DNA of 64,000 bases, from positions 40,439,677 to 40,503,676 of the forward strand of contig NC_088868.1 in the NCBI RefSeq assembly GCF_032884065.1. Direction: 5' to 3'. The stretch's first letter is position 1; every line of letters begins with the position of its first letter. The DNA is from Artemia franciscana. Its lineage: Eukaryota; Arthropoda; Branchiopoda; Anostraca; Artemiidae. The translations under genes and the position numbers were made by a program. Under the pieces are notes generated by a model. It saw nothing but the letters and a program-made list of their open reading frames with translations, had not been told where the DNA came from and searched no databases. Below, one piece after another: positions 22,986 to 34,814 of this stretch.

Positions 22986-23208
22986 ACACCGCCTAAGGGT
23001 ATGAAGGAGAAATTCTCAAGCAGTTTTGGTAGGAAGTTGAACTGAATCACAACAAACCATCTGTATATGGGTCGTCAAAAGGGTGCAACAGCTACATCTT
23101 AGGAACAGTTTGGCGTGTGAAGTTGAAGCTAACAGGGCTTATTATGGGGGATATTGAACAACCCAGGGTAATATATTTGCATCCTAATGTTTCTGCTTTT
23201 ACTCATAC

Positions 23209-24170
23209 TGCTACTACTGGTACTCTACTTTTCTATAGCCCAACTATGGATTTTTATGGAAAAAAAACAAACAAAAAGATATAACATATTTTTTTGCCTG
23301 AAAAAGGATACAGTATGTCAATAAAAAACGAACAGTAATTAATTTTAAAAAATATCATAAAGCAAGTTTTTTAAAGAAGAATAGAGCTCCATTAAACCAA
23401 AAAGAAGCAGACAAAAAGTCAAATAATCTCCCAAGCATAAAAATACCTACTGCTACTGGTACTCTACTTTTCTATAGCCAAACTATGGATTTTTATGGAA
23501 AAAAAAAACAAACAAAAAGATATAACATATTTTCTTGCCTGAAAAAGGATACAGTATGTCAATAAAAAACGAACAGTAATTAATTTAAAAAAATATCATA
23601 AAGCAAGTTTTTTAAAGAAGAATAGAGCTCCATTAAACCAAAAAGAAGCAGACAAAAAGTCAAATAATCTCCCAAGCATAAAAATACCTACTGCTACTGG
23701 TACTCTACTTTTCTATAGCCAAACTATGGATTATTATGGAAAAAAAGAACAAACAAAAAGATATAACATATTTTTTTGCCTGAAAAAGGATACAGTATGT
23801 CAATAAAAAACGAACAGTAATTAATTTTAAAAAATATCATAAAGCAAGTTTTTTAAAGAAGAGTAGAGCTCCATTAAACCAAAAAGAAGCAGACAAAAAG
23901 TCAAATAATCTCCCAAGCATAAAAATACCTACTGCTACTGGTACTCTACTTTTCTATAGCCAAACTATGGATTTTTATGGAAAAAAAAAAACAAACAAAA
24001 AGATATAACATTTTTTTTGCCTGAAAAAGGATACAGTATGTCAATAAAAAACGAACAGTAATTAATTTAAAAAAAAATCATAAAGCAAGTTTTTTAAAAG
24101 AAGAATAGAGCTCCATTAAACCAAAAGAAGCAGACAAAAAGTCAAATAATCTCCCAAGCATAAAAATACC
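23209..24170. repeat. Tandem array, four ~240-bp units
   Basis: Units begin with TACTGGTACTCTAC at about 23,216, 23,455, 23,696 and 23,937 (steps of 239, 241 and 241). They differ by a few single bases and by A-run lengths, so amplification was recent. The unit holds CAAACTATGGAT, GATATAACAT, CAGTATGTCAATAAAAAACG and a segment shared with the A-rich stretch after 24,070. No ORF of note. It lies in intron 1 of gene 1 and is absent from gene 2. Confidence 0.93.
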
Positions 24171-25536
24171 GCAAATTACCAGCATCAAACAGAAATTACA
24201 ATAAATAACCAAGACAAATTCAAAACGAGCAAATATAAACATAAGTAGGGGTGATAACCCTTGTGCCATAGGAGGACCAGAAAATAATTTGGACTATATT
24301 GAAAACAAAATGCATTTCAAAAGCTTTCCCTTTTTTACTTTAACAACAGAAAATTATAAAGACTTTAAAGAATAAATATCAGTATATGTATATTAAACAG
24401 GCAATCCATGGTTATTAGTTTGTTTTTAATTTGTATAATAATTTCAAAAGTTCATTAAAAAATTGTCACTGTAAGAGGCTGCTTTAAAAAAAAACAAACA
24501 TAACCATTTTTCTAATGTTATTCAAGACAGTGCAAGGGAACTGAGTACAATAAGATTCCTCAAGAACTTTTCATACATTCTGTAAAATATTTGTCATATT
24601 TAAAAAAAAAAAATACACAACACTTTTATGAAGACCTGTATTTCAGTTGCTGAATATAGGAAGGAGCCTTCAATTTTTAAATAAACTTGTAATGTAAACA
24701 TCAATATTGGCCTATATTTATTTTTTGCTTTCTGGTACTCTAAAAATGAATAATAAACCTCAGACAGTTCATGTTTGGGATCCGCCTAAGCTGTTGAGGA
24801 AGGGAGACTGAAACAGCTGTTGCAGAAACATCAACTGCAACAGCACCTTCCATATTAAGTGACTTTGAAGAAAAAAATGTAAAAAATAATACATTGAACC
24901 CACTTTGCTCTATACTCAAGCAGTACAATGAATAATGCCTGTGAAAACACCTTAAGATTTTCATTCTATTCAAATATGCAACAATGTTTTGGTTAGAGAC
25001 AAGATCCTAGTTCTATCAGTTTATAAACAAAGGATGTATACTTCCTGTAAAAGCAATGCAAATTAACCCTCAAGTCAAAAAATCATGTTTCATGTTCCAT
25101 CTCTTTTGCTCAGCACTATTTATCCTGTAAACTAGATAAAGAAATTGCAAGAGGGAGGTCTAGATGATCCCCATTCTCTGAAATGTCAAAAATTATACAT
25201 AGAAAACTAGCTAGAAGCCTCATTTTTGCATACTTCTCACCATATAAGGGCAGAAAGACAAAAGGGGTGGGGGTAATTTAAGAGTCTGATGGGTAAGGTG
25301 GTTTTTAAATGTGTGGGTTATTAGTTTTAGCAAAGGCAATACAAACAAAATGTTGACAAGATGATGGTTTGGAAACTTCTTTGTTGAAATGTTTATGACT
25401 TTTATAGTCTGTTTACTCGGTTTTTCAAGTAAAAGTAGCAGATTTAAGTAGGAAATTGTAATGAATGTCCTAATTTTCTACCAAATATAACAAAAAGAAG
25501 CAGCAAATTGAACCAATCAACTCTAACACCAATTAC

Positions 25537-25579
25537 CTTGCTTAACAACAGTGGTGCCAAACAGCTGAGGTGCTTCCAT
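25537..25579 (-). CDS. Zinc-finger gene 1, start exon (coding part)
   Basis: The ATG at 25,579-25,577 opens MEAPQLFGTTVVKQ plus one base, then donor GGTAATTG. Joined to exon 2 (phase 1) it continues as E-DGDSLSNDHKDIF. An in-frame TGA lies two codons upstream of the ATG, which favours this start. A possible acceptor (ATATTCCAG before 25,645) suggests that the exon carries about 66 nt of 5' UTR and that a further non-coding exon lies upstream, not located. With this exon the full coding sequence is 43 + 171 + 1,274 = 1,488 nt, that is 495 residues plus a stop. This is a manual prediction without transcript support; the phase fit and total length are the main arguments. Confidence 0.62.
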
Positions 25580-25649
25580 GCTTCACAAATTGAGTCTCAA
25601 ATGCACAGTCAGCTTCTCTTGACTGCTCTAGGCAATTGGAAATATCTGG

Positions 25650-27370
25650 AATATAAATAACTATATCTTTATAACAGTATTACATATTCCTAAGAAAACA
25701 AAGTGCAAAAATCCTTTAAAAAGTTTGAAGATACAGACACAAAAATGGTACAGATTCCATTGTTGAATATGGATATATTGAAATTTGTAGGTAATGACAT
25801 TTGTAATATATTGATATTTGTAATAATGCTACTAAATAGTACTTTCTACTTATAGCACTTTTTACAACAGTTTACTTCTTTAGCTGGACCAACAGGACCA
25901 ATGTATTTTTATTTCAATTTGCTGAATTTTAGATTTTTTAGATAAGCATTAAGTATTTAGCCAGGACAGCACAGAAGCAGCCCATTCAACCAAGAAAAAT
26001 AAAAAACTGTAAAATATCTTAAACTTCAGGGACTAGGCTGCTTAATATTTCCTTTAATTTGCCTTTTGATTTACTAAAAAGGACCAAGAAATTTTGATAA
26101 CCAAGCTGATGAAAAGTGAAAGACTTATTTAAAGAAAAAAAAAACTTACTTTAGAAATGGTTAAGCAGCCTACAAGCACCAAATCACTTCCAGTTTTAAT
26201 CACATCAATATTATTATGATAAACCTTTGAGATATTAGATAAATTAGATTTTTCTTAGATTAATATTGTTTTTGTGAGCATGTTGAATCACATATTTGGA
26301 AAAACAGAGGTGCAGCATAAAGCTCATGCACTTCAGCATTTCTAATCCAGTTTCTAGAGTCAGCAATCTTATGCTGCCCAAGCAAATACCCAAAAAAGAT
26401 AGTTTTTTTTACCTAATCTTTTTTTGGATAGAAGGGATAGTGATAGTAATTTTGGAAGGTTCTCAATAGATTAAAAATTGTAAATTCCAGAACCTGAATT
26501 TATTATTATGTTTGATTTGTTATATTAGGCTACAGTTATCAAAATGGCATTTCTGCAACATCTCATAAATTACTCATCAGGATGAATTAGAAAGGTTGAG
26601 GAAGAACTTGAGCAAGAGGGTTTTGTATTTTGTACATACAGTAAAGGGATGTGGGAGGCAACATGTGTCTGCCTCTAATCTGCCTAGGAGTTTAATCTTA
26701 TTTAATGGAGCTAACATGAGCATGTTGGTGTCACTCTCCCTTAACTGGGGACTGAACATTCTAAGCAACCCCTCAATCTCAGGCTCTCTCCTCTTCGGTG
26801 TCAGCAACACTGGACCAAAAAATAAAGGAATGGTGGTTGAAAAAAAATTTACAAAACTAACCTTATGTGTTAGTTATAGTGAATGTGTGGGATTAGCCTA
26901 CTTAAGGCTGGTCCTAGACTAGCCTGGCTCACTACAATCTTGGAAAAATATTAATTCAGACTACTATTTCCTTGGGCCTAGACTAGAATCAAGTAATCCC
27001 ATAAATATGCCTCATAGGTTTAATGATGCCATTTCTCATCTTCTATTGTTTAAAATATTTAAAAAAATAATAAACTAAAAAAAAGACTTATTCAACTTCA
27101 ATTTTTATTTAGTCATAAAATTTGAAATTACCAAATATTATTAGTTAAAATTATTCATTAAAAGAGCTAGGTGTAGATTGTACTAATCAATTAGCCTTGG
27201 TCAATATAGTCAAAACTAAAGTCATTGGCCTGAATACCAGTCAGATAAGCAGCTTGTGCTTTATAGACAGTAACTAGAAAAAAATGAAAGCTTCATTATC
27301 TTGGCTTGCTAGTAGATTCTTGTGGAGGCTGTGACCTCTGTAAAGATTCTTTATTAATATAAGTATACTG
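25650..27370. other. Upstream of zinc-finger gene 1; nothing firmly identified
   Basis: AT-rich with repeat-like stretches. 26,570-26,925 is open on both strands over 75-105 codons without a recognisable motif. The promoter and any 5' non-coding exon of gene 1 may lie here. Confidence 0.4.
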
Positions 27371-27374
27371 TCTA

Positions 27375-27715
27375 TACTGTAAAGAATAGAATCAACAAAA
27401 CCCAAGCCATACTTTCTCAGCTTTGCTATAAAGCATTGGGTCTGTTCTATTCTATGCAGTTGAGACCTGGCCACTGAAAGCACTTCATCTCCATGATTTG
27501 CAAGTCATTTGACCAGTGCTGTTTATCAAAAATCCTGAGGATTTGATACTCCAACACAATCTCAAATGCTGAAGTGCATCACTACTCCTATATAATCTAG
27601 CCTATAGCCAGGGGGTTGACTTTGCCACATCATGAGAAGACTCAATGACTGCATCATCAAGCAAGTGCTTCTAGCTACTCCTCTGTCAGATTTGTACAAA
27701 TGCGGGGGGGGGGGG
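27375..27715 (+). mobile_element. Decayed LINE reverse transcriptase C-terminal fragment
   Basis: Broken plus-strand frames give INKTQAILSQL, SVLFYAVETWPLKALHLHD (compare the usual RSVLLYGCETWPL of LINE C-termini) and further downstream HIMRRLNDCIIKQVLLATPL (compare LGHVLRM...). Multiple stops and shifts. It ends near a G run at about 27,703-27,716. Confidence 0.55.
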
Positions 27716-27956
27716 GTCAATTGAGAATTTGGTGGGCAGCTGTCAGAAACAGATATCCACCATATGGCAAATATGGGGTAAAGTTCATTTGAGATGCAAA
27801 TGAATATTACATTTAGAATCAGGATGCAATTCCTGGTATATATTTGCACAGTAGGTGGGTTGGGGGTAGCCTATATTCTCTGTAAATATGTAGGCTGGAT
27901 TCTAAGGAATTCATGAATTTCTAAGAAAACCTGGAAAAACAAGGAAAGAAGAGAAT

Positions 27957-28590
27957 ATAAGTGGGTAAAATTCTAGTTAATTGACTTCTTGCTATCTTGG
28001 AAAGGGTTTAGGTTAGGAAAATGAAACTTTCAGGGATGAGTCTGCAGGCTAAAATATGTCCTGGGAAGGTATTTTAAAGTACCCATCTCTACTCCTTCTC
28101 TCTCTAGAGGGCCTTCCTACATGACATGTCTATACCTATTGAAATTTTGACACAACATCATTTTACCTTAATTTTCAGTTACTAGTTGCTTTTTCTCTGC
28201 CTTTAGCTCTGAAAATGCAATTCCTGTTATTTGAGCAGAATTTTGAGCCATATTAATGATTTTTTTCAAAATTTAGGAAATGTATTTGCATATCTTTAAA
28301 ACCTTATAAAATGGAATTGAACAAAGTTATGAAGCTGAAAACAATTTGTTGTACTTCAATTAAGCAGAAGATCTATTTTGCAAGGTTTCATTTTTATAAC
28401 ACACATATTTTTAAAGGGCATCAAAGGTCAGGGCCCTCAAGAGGGAGAAGGAGTGGAGGTAGTTGCTTCAAAATACCTTCCCGGGACATACTTTAGCCTG
28501 TAGTTTTATCCCTAAAAGTTTCATTCTCATAACCTAAACCCTTTCTGAGATAGCAAGAAGTCAATTCACTAGAATTTTACCTATAAGTGT
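27957..28590. mobile_element. Fold-back element with ~165-bp inverted arms
   Basis: The left arm 27,957-28,118 (TAAAATTCTAGTTAATTGAC, TTCTTGCTATCT, GGGTTTAGGTTA, TGTCCTGGGAAGGTATTTT, CTCCTTCTC, GAGGGCC) pairs with the reverse complement of 28,424-28,590. The ~305-bp interior has no clear ORF. No target duplication could be made out. Class unknown (MITE or fold-back). Confidence 0.82.
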
Positions 28591-29825
28591 TATCTTCCTG
28601 CAAAATGAGCTATCTATGATTATTCTGCATATTATGGAGTAAGAATTGTTTTCTTAACAAGTTTCCTTATGTCCATCTGGGCTCCAAAGCTTATAATGTT
28701 GGTTGGCTAATTTAAAGATTTGTATACATACTATCAAATAAGCCATCTGGTAGTATTGATCAGAAATGCCTCAATATGATTGGTGGATTTCAGAAGTGGA
28801 TTGCTGCTAGCTCCACTTTGCTGAATAGGTGGCACGAAATCGCAACAAATGGGAGTCAACCATACGGGCGAGGCGTTTAAGTCTGATCCTGCAGCAATGG
28901 CAAGTACAAGTAACATATTAGTCTAGGCTACTTTATTATTTATAAAATGAAAAAAGTATTTTCTTTAAATTGAAGTATTTTCTGTCCCTGGAAAAAATTT
29001 AAACATTAAAGAAAATAAATTATAAAATGAGAGAGAATAAACTAGACGAACCGACTGCTTTATTATTTGTTAAGTAATAAAATCCATTTTGTATGTTCTT
29101 CATATTGGTTCTTTTCCCTGAACTTGGCCTGAAAAAGTCAGGTGAATCTGGCCACAAATAAACTGACACATCATATTCTTCAAAAAAAGTAAATGCACCC
29201 TTATCTTCCTCGGGAGAGACACTCGATCGAATTTTAGATCCAAAGGTAGAGTAATGTTCAGAAGCTTATTCGATATTCCCGCTACCAGGAGAAATTCTAC
29301 CCACAAGACTGATCTGGTTTAATCACAGATTTAATTAGCCTTCATGTTTTTCCAGGATTACCTTCTGTTTCTCTGAAGGGCTTGGTCACAACGTGGTTCT
29401 CAGCACTTGGTGATGCTCTTCTATAGGTAAGAGTCAAAATCCTAGATAGCACAAAGTCTCCATTCATTCCGGAGGTCTAACGGACTTCTTACTGCCCGGT
29501 CCTAAGCCGGCTTAAGCACTTCGGTGTGGACTTGAGAAAATGTGCTGGTTAACGTCCTGTATTGGTATTTGGGACCAGTGCTTTTCCTGAGGCCAAAAGA
29601 GTCTCAATGATTTAAAGCACATGACAATTACAACTGGCACTCTTAAGCCTATTACCTCCGATTCATTGTGTATTCATGCTTACAAATATTATGCTACTAT
29701 GGGGAGGCAACACATAGCAGACAAATTAGCTAGAAAGAGGTTTTTCAGCACGAAAACAGATCCAGCCCAGAAGAACTATCCTTTAATTAGAGTCCTGTGC
29801 GATCGCTCTGTCTGTTTACTTGGCT
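28591..29825. other. No recognisable gene
   Basis: Includes one arm of a ~110-bp direct repeat (29,055-29,165; TGCTTTATTATTTGTTA... TTTTCCCTGAACTTGGCC) whose partner is at 30,985-31,085. 29,430-29,830 is less AT-rich, with an 82-codon ORF of unknown nature. Confidence 0.45.
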
Positions 29826-30120
29826 ATAATTCCTTGAAGGGTACCACTCCTCAAGGGGGAATAGAGTGACCTTGCAAATGAGGACCTTGCAGGTACCCAA
29901 AATGGTCGAAACAGCCCTTTGCAGGGGCCATCGTCCATAGATCTGGATTTTACGCCCTGTCGTAGTTGTTCTCCTATAGATGATCCTCCCACAATGGAGT
30001 AAATTTCCTTCTTCCTCCTCCACCAGTATTTACGGCCTCGGTTTCTATTATTTACCCATAGGGACAAGGTCTCCTCTTGGTCCGTGCCCCAAATGGAGGT
30101 ACCCTACATATCTTTACGGC
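29826..30120 (-). mobile_element. Fragment related to the 5' leader of the RTE LINE
   Basis: The minus strand reads AGATATGTAGGGTACCTCC, GGTGGAGGAGGAAGAAGG, TGGGAGGATCATCTATAGGA and ACAACTACGACAGGGCG in order. These match the first ~300 nt of the LINE at 47,415-47,720 (AGATATGCAGGGTACCTCC, GGCGGAGGAGGAAGAAGG, TGGGAGGATCCTCCTCAGGA, ACAACTGCGAAAGGGCG). No endonuclease or RT part follows. The small ORFs listed on either strand here are not coding for a known protein. Confidence 0.75.
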
Positions 30121-32099
30121 GTTCCCCTATTGCCACCTTGGGACACACTGAGTGACCTGGGAGAGGCCGATACTGAGTAGTAGACTCATAAATCAAAAAT
30201 GGATATACATATATACATAAATACATACATACAGTCTGGCTCTGACTAACGGTTGAGATAAGAGATGATCGCACTGTTTTTATTTCTCTAAAGGGTGCGA
30301 GAGCAATAGTTTAGTTTTTCCAATTTTTCCCTCTGTCACTGATTTCAGTTTATTGTGAGACATTGCTTCTTATATCAACAAGTGAGTAATTTGCTGTTTT
30401 AGTTATTATTTTAGAATTGGAGCGAAACCTTACAATTACCGATAGTACAATAAATAGCCTGAAAGCCCTCGAAAAAGGCATCAGATCAAAATCAAAGTTG
30501 TACCATCGGAATCGGTATGGTCAAAAATATATACAGGATAATTAGACCCCACCTTGAACAACAAAGAAAATCATTTTTTTTTTTTTTTTTTTTTGCATGG
30601 GCAACACTAATCTGTCTTTTTTCCTTTTCTTTAACCAGAGCTAGCGAGTTACCAGAACACCAAAAAGAGATGTGTAATGGCACATTCGAACGGAAACTAA
30701 AATTGCCCGCGCCTTCCAAGCAACCAAAAAGATTGGAAGATAGCTACGCCCCCTCCCTAAGGTCTCCTTCTCCTAAAGTCGGTCGATCAGGATTATGAGA
30801 TTGCATTTTCCCCAGTCATAGTCAAAAGGCCCAAGAAACACACCCTCGGCGACAACCCGACGCTCCACAGGCCCCCGAAAAGGGCTGTAAATTACCCAGT
30901 TATAGTCCTATAAAATCCAAAAGACTAAACTAGATTCAATCAAGAGGGTTGCAATAATTATTATTTGAAACGGAATGAATTAAAAAAAACATTCCTTTAT
31001 TATTTGTTACTTGAAAAAAAAGTTTTACATATTTTCCAATTAGTTATTTCCCCTGAATTCGGCCCTGGATACGTCATGCGACTCGTCCTTTTGAGCATCT
31101 CCACTCCTATATTTTAGCAATAAGAGACATAAAATACAAGGTTATGTCAAAGGGATATTTAGAAGCCGTGGCTCTAGACGTGGATAGCTTCTTTATTTTA
31201 AGGCTTTATTGTTAATAGCCAATTATTGCAATATTTTGATTCGAAAATGTACTATTTTTTCGCAAGGACCATTCGTATACAAACTGTCGTAGAAACTTCA
31301 GAAGGAGCACATTGAAATGGAAATTGAAAGTTTTAGTGCGTTTTAAAAGAGTCAAAAGGGATTGAAGGGCATCAGACCCCACAAAATCCCTTTTCTACCA
31401 AATGTATCTGATCAAAATTTTGAGATAGCCATAATGTTCTAAGTAGTCAAACAGCCTTATCAGACAACAGCTATAATCTATGTAAGTTTCCCATTGTTTA
31501 GATATCAGTTTTGTGGAACGAGTAGTCGCCGAAGCCTTTGATGTTCATTCGATTGAAAATCCAGTGTTCAGGTTTCAAATTTAAAAGGGATAAAAAAAAA
31601 TAGCTCCCACCCCCTTCCTTCTCTTCCTTTTTCCCCAAATGCATCTAGTAAAAATTTTGAGATTAACATTTGTTCAAAATACTCCAATTTTCAAATGAGT
31701 ATGCCTCTGATTTAATACAATCCCCTCATGGGGCAAGGGTTGTAAGCTACACAAGTTTCAAATTGTTATGGTATAATGTTTGAAATATTCGGTCATGGGA
31801 ATGTTTGAAAGTCCTGGGCCAGCCCAGAAAACAGCGGACCGCAGATCACTTCTTGATTTTGAGGCAATGTGGTTACAACCCAAGGGCATGATCTATGCAA
31901 TTTCTAGATTTGTTTTCTTCTTTTCCTCTGATTTATTCCTTTATTCATAATGGGTAAATGAAAAATGATAACGCAAAAAATGCGTTTGCGCCGTAGCAAT
32001 AGCGAACGGAGTGTAAGATGTGGGGTTAATACAGTATAATAGATAAATCCTCCCTTTAGTTAATTTTTATATTCAAAATAATTTGAAAGGGGGAACATG
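30121..32099. other. Repeat-derived sequence, no supported gene
   Basis: A TACA-type short repeat at 30,200-30,235; an 18-nt T run at 30,576-30,593 inside a 93-codon ORF whose C-terminal half (ELPEHQKEMCNGTFERKLKL) is protein-like but unplaced; a direct repeat partner at 30,985-31,085; decayed family D text at 31,300-31,710. Confidence 0.4.
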
Positions 32100-32610
32100 T
32101 TTAAGAAATATTTGTACACTTCAGATCAAGTGCAGTGCAGAAACACCATCTAAGTTAAGAGAAATGTGGACAGAGTGTATTATTTTTTCTTACTAAGGCA
32201 CTTCCTACAGAAGAAGTAGTCGTAGATGTTTGGTAGTAATTTATCTGACTGAAAATTGAAAGTTCTCATGCCCTTCTAAGAGCTAAGTGACTGGGGGGCA
32301 ACTTGCCCCTATGCACTTTTTTCCCTAAAAGCATCCCATTCAACTTTTGAGATAGCTATTTTGTTCAAAATAGTCCAACATTCAAATAATTTTGATTCCA
32401 TGGTACCCCCCTCCACAGGGCCCCGGGCTGTACACTCTGCAAGTTTTTCATTGTAGAAATGCAAATATTGAAAGGAAGGTTGGCTGTGTAAACTTTGGAG
32501 GAGGCTCACTCGATTGAAAATAGAATGCTACAGTACCATTTTTTTGGGGGTAAAAACTAATCAGATATCTCCCTCAACCTACTCAAAGATTTCACATTAA
32601 TAGTTTAATA
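32100..32610 (+). repeat. Interspersed repeat family D, copy 2
   Basis: Partner of 6,190-6,660. A related, more decayed stretch is at 31,300-31,710 (GATAGCCATAATGTTC, GAGCATCAGACCCCAC-type text). Confidence 0.78.
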
Positions 32611-33739
32611 AATAGTTAAATTGAGTTATCACAGAGAGCATGATAACCATTTGAAAATTTCGATCGGATGTCTTGATTGGCAGAGCAGATAAAACTGGCA
32701 CGGGAGGAGAACTGGTTGACCTCCAATAGCTTTCTCATATCCCCAATAAGTTTCAACTTCATACCTTGGGCTGCTCCTGAAACATTTCAGGTATGCTTTT
32801 TATCAACCGGATGCACATGTGTTTTTTTTTAGCTTAGTTCAACATACCCCTCAACATTTTCGGTTATAACTTTTAGAAACAGCCAGAATAATACATTTCA
32901 CCTTTTCCAAGTTAAAATACTGCATCTGAATAAATAGGCAAAATTTCATCTAGCAGAAGGGGCCGGGTATGCATGACATCCCCGGAGAAATAGTTATTAA
33001 GCGTTTTTTCATTTTTAACAGTATAGTTTTTTCAAAATTTTCGATCAGCGTTGAAGGGAAGATGCATATATTAAGGAGCAAAGGATGCTGGTGCTTTTAA
33101 GCGGATATTTTTTGTTTTTCATGTTCCGTTTTCAATTATCTAGAATAGTTTATCTTTCAACACGTGGTTTAAATTTAGCTTTTTCACTTGATTAACCTCA
33201 TTATGTGAGTTTAAGTGATACTTGAAAACAAAACAATGTTGGTATCATTTTATATATTTTTCTTGCACAATAATATTGGCATGTTTCTTTTTTGCTAGAT
33301 TCAAAAATAATGACATTGAATTGGTTTTTGCCACCTGTAGGATATACGTAGATAATTTCTTAGACCAAACTGTTTTTCCATTTACAAGAGTTTAAGAAAG
33401 TTGAAGAGAGAAAAACGGGTGTAATATAAATCAAGCTGTGAACAAAACGTACTAAAAAAAAGAACAGAGCAAAAACCATTAATTAACAAAAAAATTCCCA
33501 ATATTTCAGCCCCACATCCATGAGCCTGTATCGACAGTAAAAAAGAGAGAAAACAAAAATAATTTGATTCATAAAAAAAACCACACACACAAGAAGGAAA
33601 GAAAAAAACAAGCAAATAAATAAAACTTAGTTGTAACACAGAAAAGAAACAACGGAATCTCTAGATATTTTTCCTCAATAGGATCAGATTGGCGAATGGA
33701 ATCTGTCTAAAATAAAATACTATATTTATTTCAAAGAAA
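32611..33739. other. Family E segment and A-rich sequence
   Basis: TTCAACATACCCCTCAACATTTTC at 32,846-32,869 belongs to family E. 33,400-33,640 is A-rich; the antisense Phe-rich ORF there is low complexity. No gene is seen. Confidence 0.45.
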
Positions 33740-34805
33740 TTAAAAACAAGAGCCAAGAGCTCATACGGGACTTGTGGCAAGAGCCAAGAGCCAAGAGTTC
33801 ATATGGCATAAGCTCTATAAGCAAAATTCTAAGAATCTATAGACTGATTTAAAAGGAAAATAAAAGCCTTAATGCTGGTCGGGATTTAAAATAAGAGCTC
33901 TGAGACACGAGTTCCTTCTAAATATCAAATTTCATTGAGATCCGGTCACCCGTTCTTAAGTTAAAAATACCTCAATTTTTCCAAATTAACTACCCACCCC
34001 CCAACTCCCCAAAAAAGACCGGATCCGTTCCAATTATGTCAATCACATATCTAGAACTTGTGCTTATCCTTCCCATTAATTTTCATCCCGATCTCTCCAC
34101 TCTAAGTGTTTTCTAAGATTTCCGGTTTCCAATATTTCTGTTTCCCCCTCCAATCCCCTATGTCCCCGGATCCGATTCAAATTGAATATGGAGCATATAA
34201 GACTTAAAATATTTCTACATATCAATTTTCATTAAGGTCCGATCACCCATTCGTAAGATAAAGAAATCGGAATTTTTCCGTTATCCAAGATATCTGGTTT
34301 CCCCCTCCAACTTCCCCCAATGTCACCGGATCTAGTCGTGATTTAGAATAAAAGCTCTGAAGCCCAAGATTCTTCTAAATATCAAATTTCATTAAGATCT
34401 GATCACCCGTTCGTAAGTTACAAATACCTCATTTTTTCTAATTTTTCCGAATTAACACCCCCCCCCCCCCCCAAAAAAAAAAAAACAAAGAAAGTGGGTC
34501 CCGTCTGATTATTTCAGGCACGTATCTTGGACTTGTTATTTTTCTTCCCATCAAATTTTATCCTGATCTCTCCACTCTTTTATAAGATTTCCGGTTGCCA
34601 CAACCCCAACGGCCCCCAATGACACTGGATCCGGTCTGAAATTAAAATAAGAGATCTGAGTTACGAGGTTCTTTCCAAGTTACGTTCCAATTATGTCAAT
34701 TCTATATCTAGAACTTGTGCTTATTCTTCCCATTAATTTTCATCCCGATCTCTCCACTCCAAGTGTTTTCCAAGATTTCTGGTTTCCAATATTTCTGTTT
34801 ACCCC
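33740..34805 (-). repeat. Family S in reverse orientation, about three monomers
   Basis: Reverse complements of the S landmarks (TTTCATTAAGATC at 33,925, 34,225 and 34,385; CATCCCGATCTCTCCACTCT twice) and of its GAGCTC-rich end (CCAAGAGCTCATA, 33,755-33,815). It abuts the Penelope-like copy at about 34,805. Confidence 0.8.
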
Positions 34806-34814
34806 CTCCATATA

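Larger units (their letters stand above)
15815..24800 (-). repeat. Segmental duplication, copy 1 (zinc-finger gene 1 plus flanks)
   Basis: Colinear with 36,385-43,050 in the same orientation. Matching anchors include the 3' flank (15,830 with 36,405, around TCTGCAGGCCCACTG), the finger exon, an intron 2 block (18,740-19,080 with 38,745-39,080), a block at 19,800-20,400 with 39,890-40,075, exon 2, intron 1 (22,500-22,680 with 40,925-41,165) and a last block near 24,640-24,790 with 42,890-43,045. Introns are clearly diverged while exons are better conserved, so the duplication is not recent. Ends are approximate. Confidence 0.8.

Noticed and set aside
24078-24269. 63-codon minus-strand ORF after the 240-bp array
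   Set aside because: Low-complexity Phe/Leu translation of A-rich DNA.
26577-26922. ORFs on both strands (77 and 108 codons)
   Set aside because: No motif, no splice signals that fit, and no similarity to the other genes; insufficient for a gene call.
30517-30798. 93-codon ORF with a Phe run
   Set aside because: The N-terminal half depends on a poly-T run; the C-terminal half is protein-like but has no recognised family or splice support.
29055-31085. Direct repeats as long terminal repeats of an LTR element
   Set aside because: Only ~110 bp, no TG..CA ends, no primer binding site and no matching coding region between them.
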